Shown piece by piece: positions 43,159 to 51,732 of a stretch of DNA of 64,000 bases. The first letter of the stretch is position 1. Each line of letters opens with the position of its first letter. Location: NCBI RefSeq assembly GCF_004341505.2, contig NZ_SLYP02000002.1, forward strand, positions 310,001 to 374,000, read 5' to 3'. Made by a program: the position numbers and the translations under genes. The DNA comes from Sphingomonas sp. JUb134 (GTDB lineage Bacteria > Pseudomonadota > Alphaproteobacteria > Sphingomonadales > Sphingomonadaceae). The notes under the pieces were generated by a model, which was not told the origin of the DNA, did not search any database, and saw only the letters and a program-made list of their open reading frames with translations.

Positions 43159-43596
43159 ATGGCTGAAAAGCGAGGGGTCGTCTGCCCCCACTGCGATGCC
43201 ACGAACGCGGTGCCGACCGACCGTGAGCCGCTGGTCGCCAGATGCGGTCGTTGTCATCAGAAGCTGTTCGAGGGCGTCCCTGCCGCTCTCGACGCTGCGC
43301 GAGCGCGCAAGCATATCCGCAATTCGGATCTGCCGGTGATCGTCGATTTCTGGGCGAGCTGGTGCGGCCCGTGCCGGACGATGGCGCCGATCTTCGAACA
43401 GGCAGCGCGCTCGATCGAGCCGAAAGCGCGCTTCATCAAGGTCGATGTCGACGCAAATCCCGACATCGCATCCGAGTACGGCGTCCAGGGGATCCCCGCG
43501 TTGCTTGCCTTCAAGAATGGCAATGTCGTCGCGCGCCAGGCTGGCGTCACTGATCTAGGCACGCTGAGAGGGTGGGCCGAGCGGTTCGGTGCTTGA
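43159..43596 (+). CDS. trxC: Thioredoxin 2 (TrxC-like)
   Basis: A 145-residue thioredoxin with an N-terminal zinc ribbon (CPHCDATN…CGRCHQ) as in TrxC, followed by the Trx fold with active site DFWASWCGPCRTMAP and cis-Pro region GVQGIPALLAF. It reduces disulfides in the cytoplasm and resists oxidative stress. It lies 60 bp behind clpB and is probably co-transcribed; trx genes are also part of the tLST. Confidence 0.94.
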   Translation: MAEKRGVVCPHCDATNAVPTDREPLVARCGRCHQKLFEGVPAALDAARARKHIRNSDLPVIVDFWASWCGPCRTMAPIFEQAARSIEPKARFIKVDVDANPDIASEYGVQGIPALLAFKNGNVVARQAGVTDLGTLRGWAERFGA

Positions 43597-43676
43597 ATAC
43601 CGGCATCGCAGCTTGATCGGTGCCTCGGGTGTGGCAATGTTAGCGGCCGGCGCATCGAATGCCGGCCGACCCCATG

Positions 43677-44114
43677 TCACGAGCCTTTCTGTCCCGAGGC
43701 GTCGCCTGGCCAACCCCGGATAGGAGCATCGTCGAATTGAAAACGCTGCTTGTTAAGGGGTGCAGCCCTTTCCCGGGGCGGCTCGTGTACCTCATACGGC
43801 AAGTCAATCCGCTCGCAATAACGCACCGCAGCATCACGACTGTCGAAGCGAAGATCGATCTGAAGCAGGGGATCTTCTCCGCCGGTCCAACCTGTTAGCC
43901 AGTCGACAAAAGGCCTTTTTCTCGGCTCAAACCTGAGCCTCCACTCATTCTTATGCGCGCGGCCGCCTCGCCCATGGTTGGAGGCGCTGGGATAAGGCTC
44001 GATGATTGCACGAGCATCATCAGGCAGCGAAGTTAGGTAGCGGCGCCACCATCGCCCATCCTGCGCGACGCGACAGATTGTGGCATGCCTATGATCGAGC
44101 TTCTGCTGTCGCAT
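43677..44114 (-). CDS. NDUFS4-like (ETC complex I subunit) protein
   Basis: A protein of about 145 residues (a longer start at 44195 is possible). The C-terminal half matches the ETC_C1_NDUFS4 domain: ARAIIEPYPSASNHGRGG, EWRLRFEPRK, PLTGWTGG-like DWLTGWTGGEDPLLQIDL and FDSRDAAVRYCERIDLPYEV. In alphaproteobacteria and mitochondria this is an accessory subunit of NADH dehydrogenase. This divergent copy on a stress island may protect or modulate complex I. It is divergent from the gene at 44309, sharing the operator at 44250. Confidence 0.75.
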   Translation of the reverse strand: MRQQKLDHRHATICRVAQDGRWWRRYLTSLPDDARAIIEPYPSASNHGRGGRAHKNEWRLRFEPRKRPFVDWLTGWTGGEDPLLQIDLRFDSRDAAVRYCERIDLPYEVHEPPRERAAPLNKQRFQFDDAPIRGWPGDASGQKGS

Positions 44115-44249
44115 GTTGCGCAAGCGAATGCGACGCAGGCGGCTCCGGATATAACCGGCCGAGCATGATCGTTTTTTATAGAGACGCGAGCCCATATTGA
44201 CATCTGTCCTTGCCGATGCGGAGCTTGCGGTATTTCATCGGCGATAGGA

Positions 44250-44263
44250 CTGAGCTATGTCAG
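44250..44263. promoter_or_regulatory. FNR-type operator with matching -10 box
   Basis: CTGAGCTATGTCAG. Its centre (44256.5) lies 30 bp before TATTCT (44287-44292), exactly the spacing of a class II FNR/CRP promoter. The start codon at 44309 follows 46 bp after the site. This is the best-formed promoter of the set. Confidence 0.65.
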
Positions 44264-44308
44264 GATGCTGCTTCTTGAATTGCGGATATTCTGTTCGTCC
44301 AGCCCTTG

Positions 44309-44959
44309 ATGGAGATCAACGTGCCAGAAAAATTCGAGCAGAACGTCCTTGAGCAGGTACGAGTGAGGGAGGTTGTCGGCACCGTGCACAACCTCGAAAT
44401 GCTCGAGGAATTGGTTGTTGCGCTCGGAGCGGCAGGAGTCGACAAGGGCGACATCGACTTGATGGCGAGCCGCGAGGCGGTACTTGCGGAACTTCCCGCA
44501 ATCTATGGCGACCCGATAAATCTTGCGGAAATTCCCGACCTGCCGCGGCGCGAGCTGGTTACCCGAGATGAAGGGGCGACGGTCACCGGGGTTGTTTTCG
44601 GAACGCTAATCTCGGTGGCTGCGCTTGGCGCAGCCCTGCCCGTCGTGGCATCAGGTGGCGCCTTGGCAGCGGTACTCGCCGCAACTGCGGCAGGCGGAAC
44701 GATTGGAGCGGGTATCGCGAAGGTCGTGCGCAGGGCCATCCTGGGTGGCGTCGGGGCCGATACTCTTGAGAGCGATATTCGTTCCGGTGGATTAGTCGTC
44801 TTTGTTCGAGTGCGGGATGACACCCCCGAATCCCAGATTCAGGACATCATGCGAAAATCCGGCGCGCTGAACGTGCACGTGCACGAAATCGAGCTGAAGA
44901 AGACGCTGGACGAGTTGCCGCTTGCCACAATCCAACCTGATCCATGGCTCGCCACCTGA
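44309..44959 (+). CDS. Glycine-rich membrane stress protein (17M/DUF1269-like)
   Basis: A 216-residue protein. The N-terminal soluble region (VREVVGTVHNLEMLEELVVA) is followed by two membrane segments rich in Gly/Ala (VVFGTLISVAALGAALPVVA; LAAVLAATAAGGTIGAGIAK). A C-terminal alpha/beta domain follows, ending with VHVHEIELKKTLDELP. This layout resembles general stress protein 17M/YflT and DUF1269 proteins. The role is not established. The leader is short, consistent with direct control by the operator upstream. Confidence 0.65.
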   Translation: MEINVPEKFEQNVLEQVRVREVVGTVHNLEMLEELVVALGAAGVDKGDIDLMASREAVLAELPAIYGDPINLAEIPDLPRRELVTRDEGATVTGVVFGTLISVAALGAALPVVASGGALAAVLAATAAGGTIGAGIAKVVRRAILGGVGADTLESDIRSGGLVVFVRVRDDTPESQIQDIMRKSGALNVHVHEIELKKTLDELPLATIQPDPWLAT

Positions 44960-45135
44960 TCAGCGCGGGCTTGGCGGCCCGGCACGCCGAGAAGTTAGAA
45001 CAGGTCGCGATCTAACCCTGATCCCATTGCGTGGCTTCTCGGGCGTTTTGCAATAAACATTCGCGTGTCGGCCGCGGCATCATGCTCAATCGCGTGTGAG
45101 ATACCGGTACACCGTAGATTCGTTGGTAGGTAAGG

Positions 45136-45184
45136 GCACCGGACAGCGTGACGGGCGGAGTAATAGTATCACGCTGCCCGGTGC
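45136..45184. terminator. Long stem-loop after glutaredoxin gene
   Basis: 16-base arms GCACCGGACAGCGTGA (45136-45151) and TCACGCTGCCCGGTGC (45169-45184) pair with one mismatch around a 17-base loop. It lies 54 bp beyond the leftward glutaredoxin stop and is a plausible terminator or processing site. Confidence 0.45.
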
Positions 45185-45237
45185 AACGGCTCGGCGGCCG
45201 GGGGGGCGAGTGGTCCGTCCGAGCCGTATTCCTAAAG

Positions 45238-45534
45238 CTAACGGTATCCGGCGCGGGCCAGCGCCCATTCGAGTTCGCGCATCGAGGGCTGCACGAGAAC
45301 CTGTCCCCCGAGCTTGATCGTCGGACTGGCTAGCCTGCCTCCGGCCAGCCATTCGAGCTCCGACCGCACTTCCGGATGGGCTTCCCAGTCGACGAAGCGA
45401 TACGGGATGCCGGCTCGATCGAGATACCGCCGGACCATCATAGTGATGCCGCACCACGGCTTCCATAGATGACGATCGGAGCGGCAGCCGAGCCGCGTGC
45501 TCGATATGCGGACGCCATTATTCGCGTCCCCCAT
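45238..45534 (-). CDS. Glutaredoxin-like protein
   Basis: A 98-residue thioredoxin-fold protein of the glutaredoxin group: LWKPWCGITMMVRRYLDRAG with the active-site Cys in a W-C-G-x-T pattern (monothiol-like), RFVDWEAHPEV, and the cis-Pro stretch LASPTIKLGGQVLVQPS. The ATG lies inside the end of the peroxiredoxin gene, giving a 17-base overlap, so the two are translated together. It probably recycles the peroxiredoxin or deglutathionylates proteins. Confidence 0.8.
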   Translation of the reverse strand: MGDANNGVRISSTRLGCRSDRHLWKPWCGITMMVRRYLDRAGIPYRFVDWEAHPEVRSELEWLAGGRLASPTIKLGGQVLVQPSMRELEWALARAGYR

Positions 45535-46264
45535 TTGCTGGCGTTCCAACAATCTCGTCGAGCTTGGCGAAGAGCTCATAGATGTCGGGAACATGCTGGA
45601 GCTTCGGCGAGACGTGGGCGTAACGGATGACGCCCTCTCCATCGATAATGTAGAGCGCGCGCTCGGAAAAGCCATCAGCGTCGCGCCATACGTTATAGCG
45701 GCGCGCGACTTCTCCCTTGGGATTGAAATCCGCGAGGAGAGGCATCGAGAGTCCGCGGGCGGCGGCCCAGGCGCCGTGGCTGTAAAGGCTATCTACGGAA
45801 ATCCCGACGATCTCCACCTCGCGCTTCTCGAACTCGCACCATTCCTGCTGATAAAGGTCCAACTGCTTGCTGCAGCCCGGGCTCCAGTCGAGCGGATAGA
45901 AGACGAGGACGATCGGCCGTCCCGCATAGGATGAGAGGGTGACTTCCCGGCCGCTAGCGTCCAGCAGGGCGAACTCTGGCGCTTTCGCTCCCACGCTGAG
46001 AGGAGAATTGATCGCATCTCCCTCCATCGCAGGCGCATGCTCGTGGAGGCTTTTCAGATCATCCAGAGTCGCGCCGGCCGGTGCCTCGAAGGCAGGGCGG
46101 GCCGAGCCGGCGGAGCGCCACAATTCCTGAATCAGGCCGTGGAGCAGCGATAGAGCCTGCTTTTCCGGGCCGTCCGGAAGCTTGGGCGCCAGCGCCGCAA
46201 AGTCGGTGCTGAGCTGTTCCAATCGACTTGGCTGGGGGGCCAGTGTGCCTGCGTTTCTATCCAA
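45518..46264 (-). CDS. AhpC/TSA-type peroxiredoxin
   Basis: A 248-residue peroxiredoxin. An N-terminal extension of about 85 residues precedes the AhpC-TSA domain: VGAKAPEFALLDASGREV, VLVFYPLDWSPGCSKQLDLY (peroxidatic Cys) and RRYNVWRDADGFSERALYII. It reduces hydroperoxides. The overlap with the glutaredoxin gene suggests a dedicated electron donor. An operator palindrome lies 102 bp upstream, shared with the divergent lipoprotein gene. Confidence 0.88.
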   Translation of the reverse strand: MDRNAGTLAPQPSRLEQLSTDFAALAPKLPDGPEKQALSLLHGLIQELWRSAGSARPAFEAPAGATLDDLKSLHEHAPAMEGDAINSPLSVGAKAPEFALLDASGREVTLSSYAGRPIVLVFYPLDWSPGCSKQLDLYQQEWCEFEKREVEIVGISVDSLYSHGAWAAARGLSMPLLADFNPKGEVARRYNVWRDADGFSERALYIIDGEGVIRYAHVSPKLQHVPDIYELFAKLDEIVGTPANGGRE

Positions 46265-46365
46265 GTTGGGACTCCTTGCTGCACGTGGTCCGCCTTCGCG
46301 AGGAATGGCGCGACGAACCTTCCTGATGTCGCCGACCCAACCTAATCGGGTTGCTTGGCGGCGGG

Positions 46366-46379
46366 CTGAGATAGATCAG
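46366..46379. promoter_or_regulatory. FNR-type operator, divergent prx / lipoprotein
   Basis: CTGAGATAGATCAG, 102 bp before the leftward peroxiredoxin start and 118 bp before the rightward lipoprotein start. One site could serve both promoters. Confidence 0.55.
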
Positions 46380-46496
46380 AGCTTGGCTCGGCTCTGCGAC
46401 TAACCCGAGACCGCCGCTCAAGGTGCCCCGGCCGCAGGAGGTCGGGGCACCATCGACGAAGGAGCAACGATCAAAACCGTGGAGGCTTAGGTTGAG

Positions 46497-46973
46497 ATGA
46501 AGAAAATGGGATTCAGTTTTGCTCTCCTGCCGGCAATGCTTCTTGGCATAGCCGGGTGCACCACTACGGGGTCCAGCATCGGCGTTGCGAGGAGCGGGAC
46601 GACGACAGCGACGTTCGTGTGGAAATCGAGCGGTGCCCGATCGGGCATTATGACCGCAAAGCTTAGCACGGGCGTCACCTATGCAGGCCCGTTCTTCCAG
46701 ATCACGAGCGAGACAACCATCGAGGAGCTTACTCCGCTATGGACCGGGTGGGGCGATCGGTGGAGGTGGCGTGGTTGGACGTATTGGGGACCAAGCCAGA
46801 GCACGCTCACCCATTACAGCGGGAGGGTGCTCGCCAACCTTACCGGCGCAGACGGGCAGATGCGGTGCCATTTCCGGCTGATGCGGTCGAGTGCAGGGAT
46901 GGCTGGCGGTGGGCAGGGACGCTGCCAATTGCCGGGCGGGACGATCATCGACGCGACCTTTCCGCCGACCTGA
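46497..46973 (+). CDS. Putative lipoprotein
   Basis: A 158-residue protein with a lipoprotein signal (FALLPAMLLGIAGC, lipobox LGIAGC). The mature part contains SGARSGIMTAKLSTGVTYAG and a Trp-rich WGDRWRWRGWTYWG stretch and ends with GQGRCQLPGGTIIDATFP. It resembles uncharacterised sphingomonad lipoproteins; I cannot assign a family. Position opposite peroxiredoxin and the shared operator suggest an envelope-stress role. Confidence 0.7.
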   Translation: MKKMGFSFALLPAMLLGIAGCTTTGSSIGVARSGTTTATFVWKSSGARSGIMTAKLSTGVTYAGPFFQITSETTIEELTPLWTGWGDRWRWRGWTYWGPSQSTLTHYSGRVLANLTGADGQMRCHFRLMRSSAGMAGGGQGRCQLPGGTIIDATFPPT

Positions 46974-47088
46974 CGGCTCTTGCTCAATTCGGTCGGCAAG
47001 GTTACGCCGGCCGGCGATGGGTTCGTGCGGGTGGATGTTGTGCAGCCGGCGAAGGCGGGGATAGCCATCGCCATCCCCGCCGATCGCA

Positions 47089-47751
47089 TCAGGGCAGGAT
47101 CCTGATTTGATTGTCAACGCTCGTCACGCCAGGTGCGGCCCATGCCGATCTTTCGGCCTCCTGACGTTCGGCCCAGCTCCTGACCGTACCCTTGAGCGTG
47201 ACCTTGCCGCCGTCGACTATGACCTCGACGCGTTGCGCGTCGACCTGGGCGCTGCGGACGAGGGCGTCCTCGATCTTCTTCTTGACGTCGCCAGGGTTGA
47301 CCCTGGGCTCTACCGTGATCAAATTGGTGACGCCCTTTACGCCGCTGATCGACCGGACGGCGCGTTCGGCCCATTCCTTCTGAAAATTCCATTCGACATG
47401 GCCCTCGAGCGTAAGCCAGCCATTTTTGACGACGACCTTGACCTTTTCGGCGCTGCTGGGCAGTTCGCGCTTCAGCGATTTTACCGCGTCTTCGGCAATC
47501 TCGGGATCAAGGCGCTCGGTCGACAGCTTGACCTGGATCTCGTTGGCGACCGCCTTAACCCCCGAGACGCGTTTCGCCGCCTTCTCGGCATAATAAGAGT
47601 CCAAATAGCTCTTGGTCACGCCACTCAGCGTCACGATCCCGTCCTTCACGGCGACGGCGATCGTCTCGTCATGCTGGATCGACGGGTCGTATTTGATCTC
47701 GTCCTCGACGTCCCTCTTGATGGTGGAATCGGTGCGAAAAAGGGAAACCAT
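47089..47751 (-). CDS. Triple BON-domain protein
   Basis: A 220-residue protein with three BON domains, each ending in the G-V-x-x-V-x-N-x-I/L pattern: KRVSGVKAVANEIQV, RSISGVKGVTNLITV and WAAPGVTSVDNQIRI. There is no signal peptide, unlike OsmY, so it is probably cytoplasmic or peripheral. BON proteins bind phospholipid membranes and are osmotically induced. A full operator palindrome lies 86 bp upstream. Confidence 0.88.
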   Translation of the reverse strand: MVSLFRTDSTIKRDVEDEIKYDPSIQHDETIAVAVKDGIVTLSGVTKSYLDSYYAEKAAKRVSGVKAVANEIQVKLSTERLDPEIAEDAVKSLKRELPSSAEKVKVVVKNGWLTLEGHVEWNFQKEWAERAVRSISGVKGVTNLITVEPRVNPGDVKKKIEDALVRSAQVDAQRVEVIVDGGKVTLKGTVRSWAERQEAERSAWAAPGVTSVDNQIRILP

Positions 47752-47836
47752 GGTGGATCCTCCTAGTCATTGCGGGCCAGCAGCCCAGGTTGGCACTCCG
47801 CCGCAGCTTTCCTATTCAGCGAGTCGCCGATGCGCG

Positions 47837-47850
47837 CTGACTTAGGTCAG
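47837..47850. promoter_or_regulatory. FNR-type operator before BON gene / dps
   Basis: CTGACTTAGGTCAG, 86 bp before the BON-protein start and about 195 bp before the divergent dps start. Confidence 0.55.
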
Positions 47851-48043
47851 GCGAAAACCGGTGGGACCGTTCCCGGCCCGGTCGCGGTCTGCGACCGTTA
47901 CATTGCCGTCTGATGTGGGTCAGTTCATCGCCGCGGTGCCGCGCTATCCTCCGCAGTGCTTCACCAACCGCGCTTGCGGCCGAGGCGCAACCCGCGACCA
48001 GACCTCCGCCCGCCTAGCGCGGCGGATTAACAGGATGACAGGA

Positions 48044-48517
48044 ATGGCCATCGAGATCGGAATTGACGATACCAAGAGGAAAGAAATAGCCGAGGGTCTG
48101 TCGCGCCTGTTGGCCGACACCTACACGCTATATCTGACGACCCATAATTTCCACTGGAACGTCACTGGGCGGATGTTCAACAGCCTCCATGCGATGTTCA
48201 TGGTCCAGTATACTGAATTGTGGAATGCGGTTGATCCGATCGCCGAAAGAATTCGCTCGCTCGCTGAGCCAGCACCTGGTTCATATGCGCAGTTTGCGAA
48301 GCTGAGCTCGCTCGCTGACGCGCCCGAAACTCCCCCCAGAGCCGAGGCGATGATCCAGATTCTGGTCGACGGACACCAGGCGACTGCCCGATCGGCTCGC
48401 AGCCTCTTTCCTGTGGCCGATGAAGCGGGCGACCAGGCGACCGCCGATCTCGCGACGCAACGCGTGGCGGTTCACGAAAAGGCGGCCTGGATGCTCCGCG
48501 CGCTCCTCGACGAGTGA
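48044..48517 (+). CDS. dps: Dps-family ferritin-like protein
   Basis: A protein of about 157 residues of the Dps/mini-ferritin family, which oxidises and stores iron and protects DNA. Ferroxidase ligands appear in TLYLTTHNFHWNVTGRMFNSLH (His and Asp-side motif) and YTELWNAVDPIAERIRSL. Starts at 48035 and 48044 are both possible; the second has AGGATGACAGG upstream. It is followed by another operator and the universal stress gene. Confidence 0.88.
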   Translation: MAIEIGIDDTKRKEIAEGLSRLLADTYTLYLTTHNFHWNVTGRMFNSLHAMFMVQYTELWNAVDPIAERIRSLAEPAPGSYAQFAKLSSLADAPETPPRAEAMIQILVDGHQATARSARSLFPVADEAGDQATADLATQRVAVHEKAAWMLRALLDE

Positions 48518-48569
48518 GCTTACCTCCACAGCCCACGCTTTCGGCGGCAATGATCGGCGGGCGCCGCGT

Positions 48570-48583
48570 CTGACCTATGTCAG
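48570..48583. promoter_or_regulatory. FNR-type operator before universal stress gene
   Basis: CTGACCTATGTCAG, 83 bp before the start at 48666. It is a full match to the motif. Confidence 0.55.
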
Positions 48584-48665
48584 CGTCCGCGATCCTTCCG
48601 CTGCTTACCCTTCTGCTGTTGCGGGCATTGCCTTCGGCCGACCACCCAATCGAAAGGATCGGTAG

Positions 48666-49479
48666 ATGAAAACAGGATTGCTCCACGTGGCCGAGGACAG
48701 GGGCGGAGACGCGCGGCTTGACGCGGCAGTCCAGCTTGCCCGGGCATTCGACCTTCATCTGACGGGCGCGCAGGCTGCGCCGCTGTCGGCCTACGCAATG
48801 GCCGACCCCTTCGGCGGGGTTTACCCATCGGTGAAGCTCTTCACGGAGCATGAGAAACGACAGGATGCCACGCGCGCGGCCGTGGAGGCCAGACTGCGCG
48901 ACGAGGGCGTGGCGTTCGACTGGCTCCGCGGAGTTGGTTCTCCCGCGACGGTGCTTCTCGATCAATCGCGGCTGAGCGACGTGATCATCCTCAGTCATCT
49001 CGAAAGCGACGAAGGCGGCTGGGACGCGGAACTCGACCTCGTCGGCGATGTCCGCAGTCCATTCGCGTGCTCCGATCCTCTCGGTGCCTTATGACAACGG
49101 AACCCTTGACCTCGAGGGCGCTGCGCTCGTCGCGTGGAACGCTTCGTTCGAGGCCGCGCAGGCGCTGCGTTTCGCGGTTCCGCTCCTGAGCCGGGCGGCG
49201 CGCGTCCAGATCGTGACGATCGGGGAGGACGCTCCCGAGTTTCCCGCCGCCGGCGCTGCCGCCTATCTCTCGCATCATGGCATCCAATCGGAGTTGCTCT
49301 CGGTGCCCCGCGGTGAGCTCAGCGTGGGAGAGGAACTGCTGAACGTCATCATCGACTCGCGGTCGAGCTTCGCGGTTCTCGGCGCCTATGGGCATTCGCG
49401 CATTCGCGAACGTATCCTCGGTGGGGTCACGCGCGAGATGTTGCTGCGGTGCCCGAAGCCGCTGCTGCTGGCCCATTGA
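48666..49479 (+). pseudogene. Tandem universal stress protein, frameshifted
   Basis: The first Usp-like domain (MKTGLLHVAEDRGG…VGSPATVLLDQSRLSDVIIL) runs to about 49045. There the frame ends as RSPFACSDPLGAL, while the second domain continues one frame over (AVHSRAPILSVPYDNGTL…SSFAVLGAYGHSRIRERILGG). One indel near 49050-49065 would restore a protein of about 270 residues with the UspA ATP-binding G-x2-G-x9-G-like end. Either a recent mutation or a sequence error. Confidence 0.85.
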
Positions 49480-49495
49480 GGAAGGAGTTCGATCG

Positions 49496-49826
49496 ATGCG
49501 CGGCATCATCGCAGCAGTGCTGTGCGTCGCTCTAGCTGGATGTGGGACGCAGAAGGCGGAGCAGCCTAGCGGCGATCACCGCGCATAGCGCCTCGATCAA
49601 CAACTACCAACAGGCGGTGATCAACCTGAACGACGCATCTAGGCGGTCTGCGCTCTTCCGCGCGATCCGAGATGCCGGTCTGGCGTGCCAGAATGTCATT
49701 CAGGCTGAGCGGCTGCCGGACGAGAAGGAAGGACCGCTTTGGCGGGCGCAGTGCGAAGACAAGTCCTATCATCTCGTCATCGTTCAAGCCGATGGCACGG
49801 CCAATGTGGTCAGCCGAACTCGGTGA
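49496..49826 (+). pseudogene. Small lipoprotein, frameshifted
   Basis: MRGIIAAVLCVALAGCGTQ is a lipoprotein signal with an AAGGAG site upstream; this frame stops at 49588. The neighbouring frame continues a coherent protein (HSASINNYQQAVINLND, AIRDAGLACQNVIQAERLPD, QADGTANVVSRTR) to 49826. A single indel near 49570 joins them to about 110 residues. The family is unknown. It is 16 bp behind the universal stress gene. Confidence 0.7.
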
Positions 49827-49872
49827 TCCCTTCTTATAACTCTTGTGTCGACCCAAAGCCAACGGTGACGGT

Positions 49873-50619
49873 GTGAAGCAGCTGATCGCTTTCGATCTCG
49901 ACGGCACCTTGGCCGAAAGCAAAGCCCCGCTCGACGACGAGATCGCCGGGCTGCTGGCAACGCTCCTCACCTTTGCCCAGGTGGCAGTGATTTCCGGGGG
50001 TGACTGGCCCCAACTGAAGAAGCAGGTGATTGATCGCCTGCCAAGCAATGCAGAGCTGGCCATGCTCTGGATATTGCCCACTGCCGGCGCGAAGCTGTTC
50101 CGCTTCACCAAAGACTGGCAGCTGGTCTACTCGCAGGCAATCACGCCGGATGAGAAGTCGCATATCCTGGGCGCACTGGAACGGGCGATACCGGCGGCGG
50201 GCCTCAATGACGATCCTGCGTGGGGACCACGGGTCGAGGATCGCGGAACGCAGATAACCTATTCAGGCATCGGGCAGAAAGCGCCGCTGGATGCCAAGCG
50301 GGCCTGGGACCCGGATCGTCGCAAGCGGCTGCAGTTGCAAGCCATGCTAGAACAATCCTTGCCTGGCTGGTCGATTAACATCGGAGGAACCACATCGGTC
50401 GACATTACGCGGGAAGGGATCGACAAGGGATTTGGACTGCGCAAGCTGGCAGAGGTTAGCGGCGTCGCCTTGAAGGACATGATGTTCCTCGGCGACGCAG
50501 TATTCCCTGGTGGCAACGACTACCCTGCGGTTACGACCGGCGTCGACACAGTCGCTGTTCGCGACGTGCAGGAAACAAAGAGCATCCTGCATGCTCTCAC
50601 CCTATGGTTTGGTGCATGA
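49873..50619 (+). CDS. HAD-IIB family phosphatase (phosphomannomutase-like)
   Basis: A protein of about 248 residues. HAD motif I is FDLDGTLAESK, motif II AVISGGD, and motif IV GDAVFPGGNDYPAV, with a C2-type cap, like eukaryotic-type phosphomannomutase and trehalose/sucrose-phosphate phosphatases. The GTG at 49873 (VKQLIAFDLDGT) is favoured over an upstream TTG. It may act with the ManA-like isomerase in hexose-phosphate metabolism. The exact substrate cannot be read from sequence. Confidence 0.8.
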   Translation: MKQLIAFDLDGTLAESKAPLDDEIAGLLATLLTFAQVAVISGGDWPQLKKQVIDRLPSNAELAMLWILPTAGAKLFRFTKDWQLVYSQAITPDEKSHILGALERAIPAAGLNDDPAWGPRVEDRGTQITYSGIGQKAPLDAKRAWDPDRRKRLQLQAMLEQSLPGWSINIGGTTSVDITREGIDKGFGLRKLAEVSGVALKDMMFLGDAVFPGGNDYPAVTTGVDTVAVRDVQETKSILHALTLWFGA

Positions 50620-50769
50620 TCTCGCTGGAACGCGCCGTGGAGCGGGATGCCGATGGGGAGTTCGGAGTCGCGCACCTTGCAAGATGCTTCCGGTAATAGG
50701 ATTGGTTATCTCATTTTCGCCGAGGCGTAACGGCAGATAATGAACAACCGACATAGGGACTAAAACAGA

Positions 50770-51714
50770 ATGGCCGATCCATACCAGGCCTTGAACGTGC
50801 CGCGCGATGCTGACGACGTCACGATCAAGAAGGCCTATCGAAAGCTCGCCAAGGAATATCATCCGGACCGCAACGCGGATAAGCCGGGAGCGGCGGAACG
50901 CTTTTCTGCGATTACAGCCGCCTATGACCTCCTTACCGACAAGGAAAAGCGCGCGCGCTATGATCGCGGTGAAATCGATGAGAATGGCAATCCGAAGGCT
51001 CCCTATGGTTTTTCCGACTTCGATGGTGCCGGACCCTTTGCCCGCCGTGGCGGCTTTCGTGCCGGTACCGATGGTGGCGGGACGACATTTGAATTCAGCG
51101 GGGACGAAGCCGATTTCGCGAGCATATTTGGCGATATGTTCGGCCGCGCGGAGACCGCCGGGGGCGGTCAGCGCCGATCATATCGCTCTCGGGGAGCTGA
51201 TGTCGCCTATCGCCAGAACGTCAGCTTCGAAGATGCAGCGGCGCTGCGTCCGCAACATGTCGAGCTCAGAAGGGGGAAGGCGGTCGACCTGAAGCTGCCG
51301 GCTGGCTTCGAGTCGGGGACGCAAGTGCGCCTGCGTGGCCAGGGGGAGGAAGGCCCTGGCGGACCCGGCGATGCCATCGTGATTCTCGAGATAGAGCCGC
51401 ACCGCTTCTTCACGAGGGATGGAGACGATGTCCGTTTGGAGTTGCCGGTGCGCTGGGACGAAGCCGTGCTCGGCGCCAAAGTGCGGGTTCCGACCGTCGA
51501 CGGGCCGGTGTTGCTGACGATCCCTAAGGGATCGAGCTCGGGGCGCACGCTGCGGATCAAGGGCAAGGGATTCCACCGGCGGGACGGTTCACGCGGCAAT
51601 CAGTTGGTCCGCCTGATGGTGCATCTGCCTTCCGGCGACGCTGAGCTTGAGGAGTTCGCCCGGACCTGGGCTCAGCGTCATGACGAAAATCCGCGTGCCT
51701 CCTTGGGAGTCTGA
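50770..51714 (+). CDS. dnaJ: J-domain co-chaperone, CbpA/DnaJ class B
   Basis: A 314-residue J protein. An N-terminal J domain (YQALNVPRDADDVTIKKAYR with the HPD triad in EYHPDRNAD) is followed by a Gly/Phe-rich region and two beta-barrel client-binding domains (DVAYRQNVSFEDAA, TVDGPVLLTIPKGSSSG). The zinc-finger CxxCxGxG repeats of class A DnaJ are absent, so it is CbpA-like. It delivers clients to DnaK and stimulates its ATPase. dnaK lies 91 bp downstream. Confidence 0.93.
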   Translation: MADPYQALNVPRDADDVTIKKAYRKLAKEYHPDRNADKPGAAERFSAITAAYDLLTDKEKRARYDRGEIDENGNPKAPYGFSDFDGAGPFARRGGFRAGTDGGGTTFEFSGDEADFASIFGDMFGRAETAGGGQRRSYRSRGADVAYRQNVSFEDAAALRPQHVELRRGKAVDLKLPAGFESGTQVRLRGQGEEGPGGPGDAIVILEIEPHRFFTRDGDDVRLELPVRWDEAVLGAKVRVPTVDGPVLLTIPKGSSSGRTLRIKGKGFHRRDGSRGNQLVRLMVHLPSGDAELEEFARTWAQRHDENPRASLGV

Positions 51715-51732
51715 GGCGGCCTTACGCGACAA

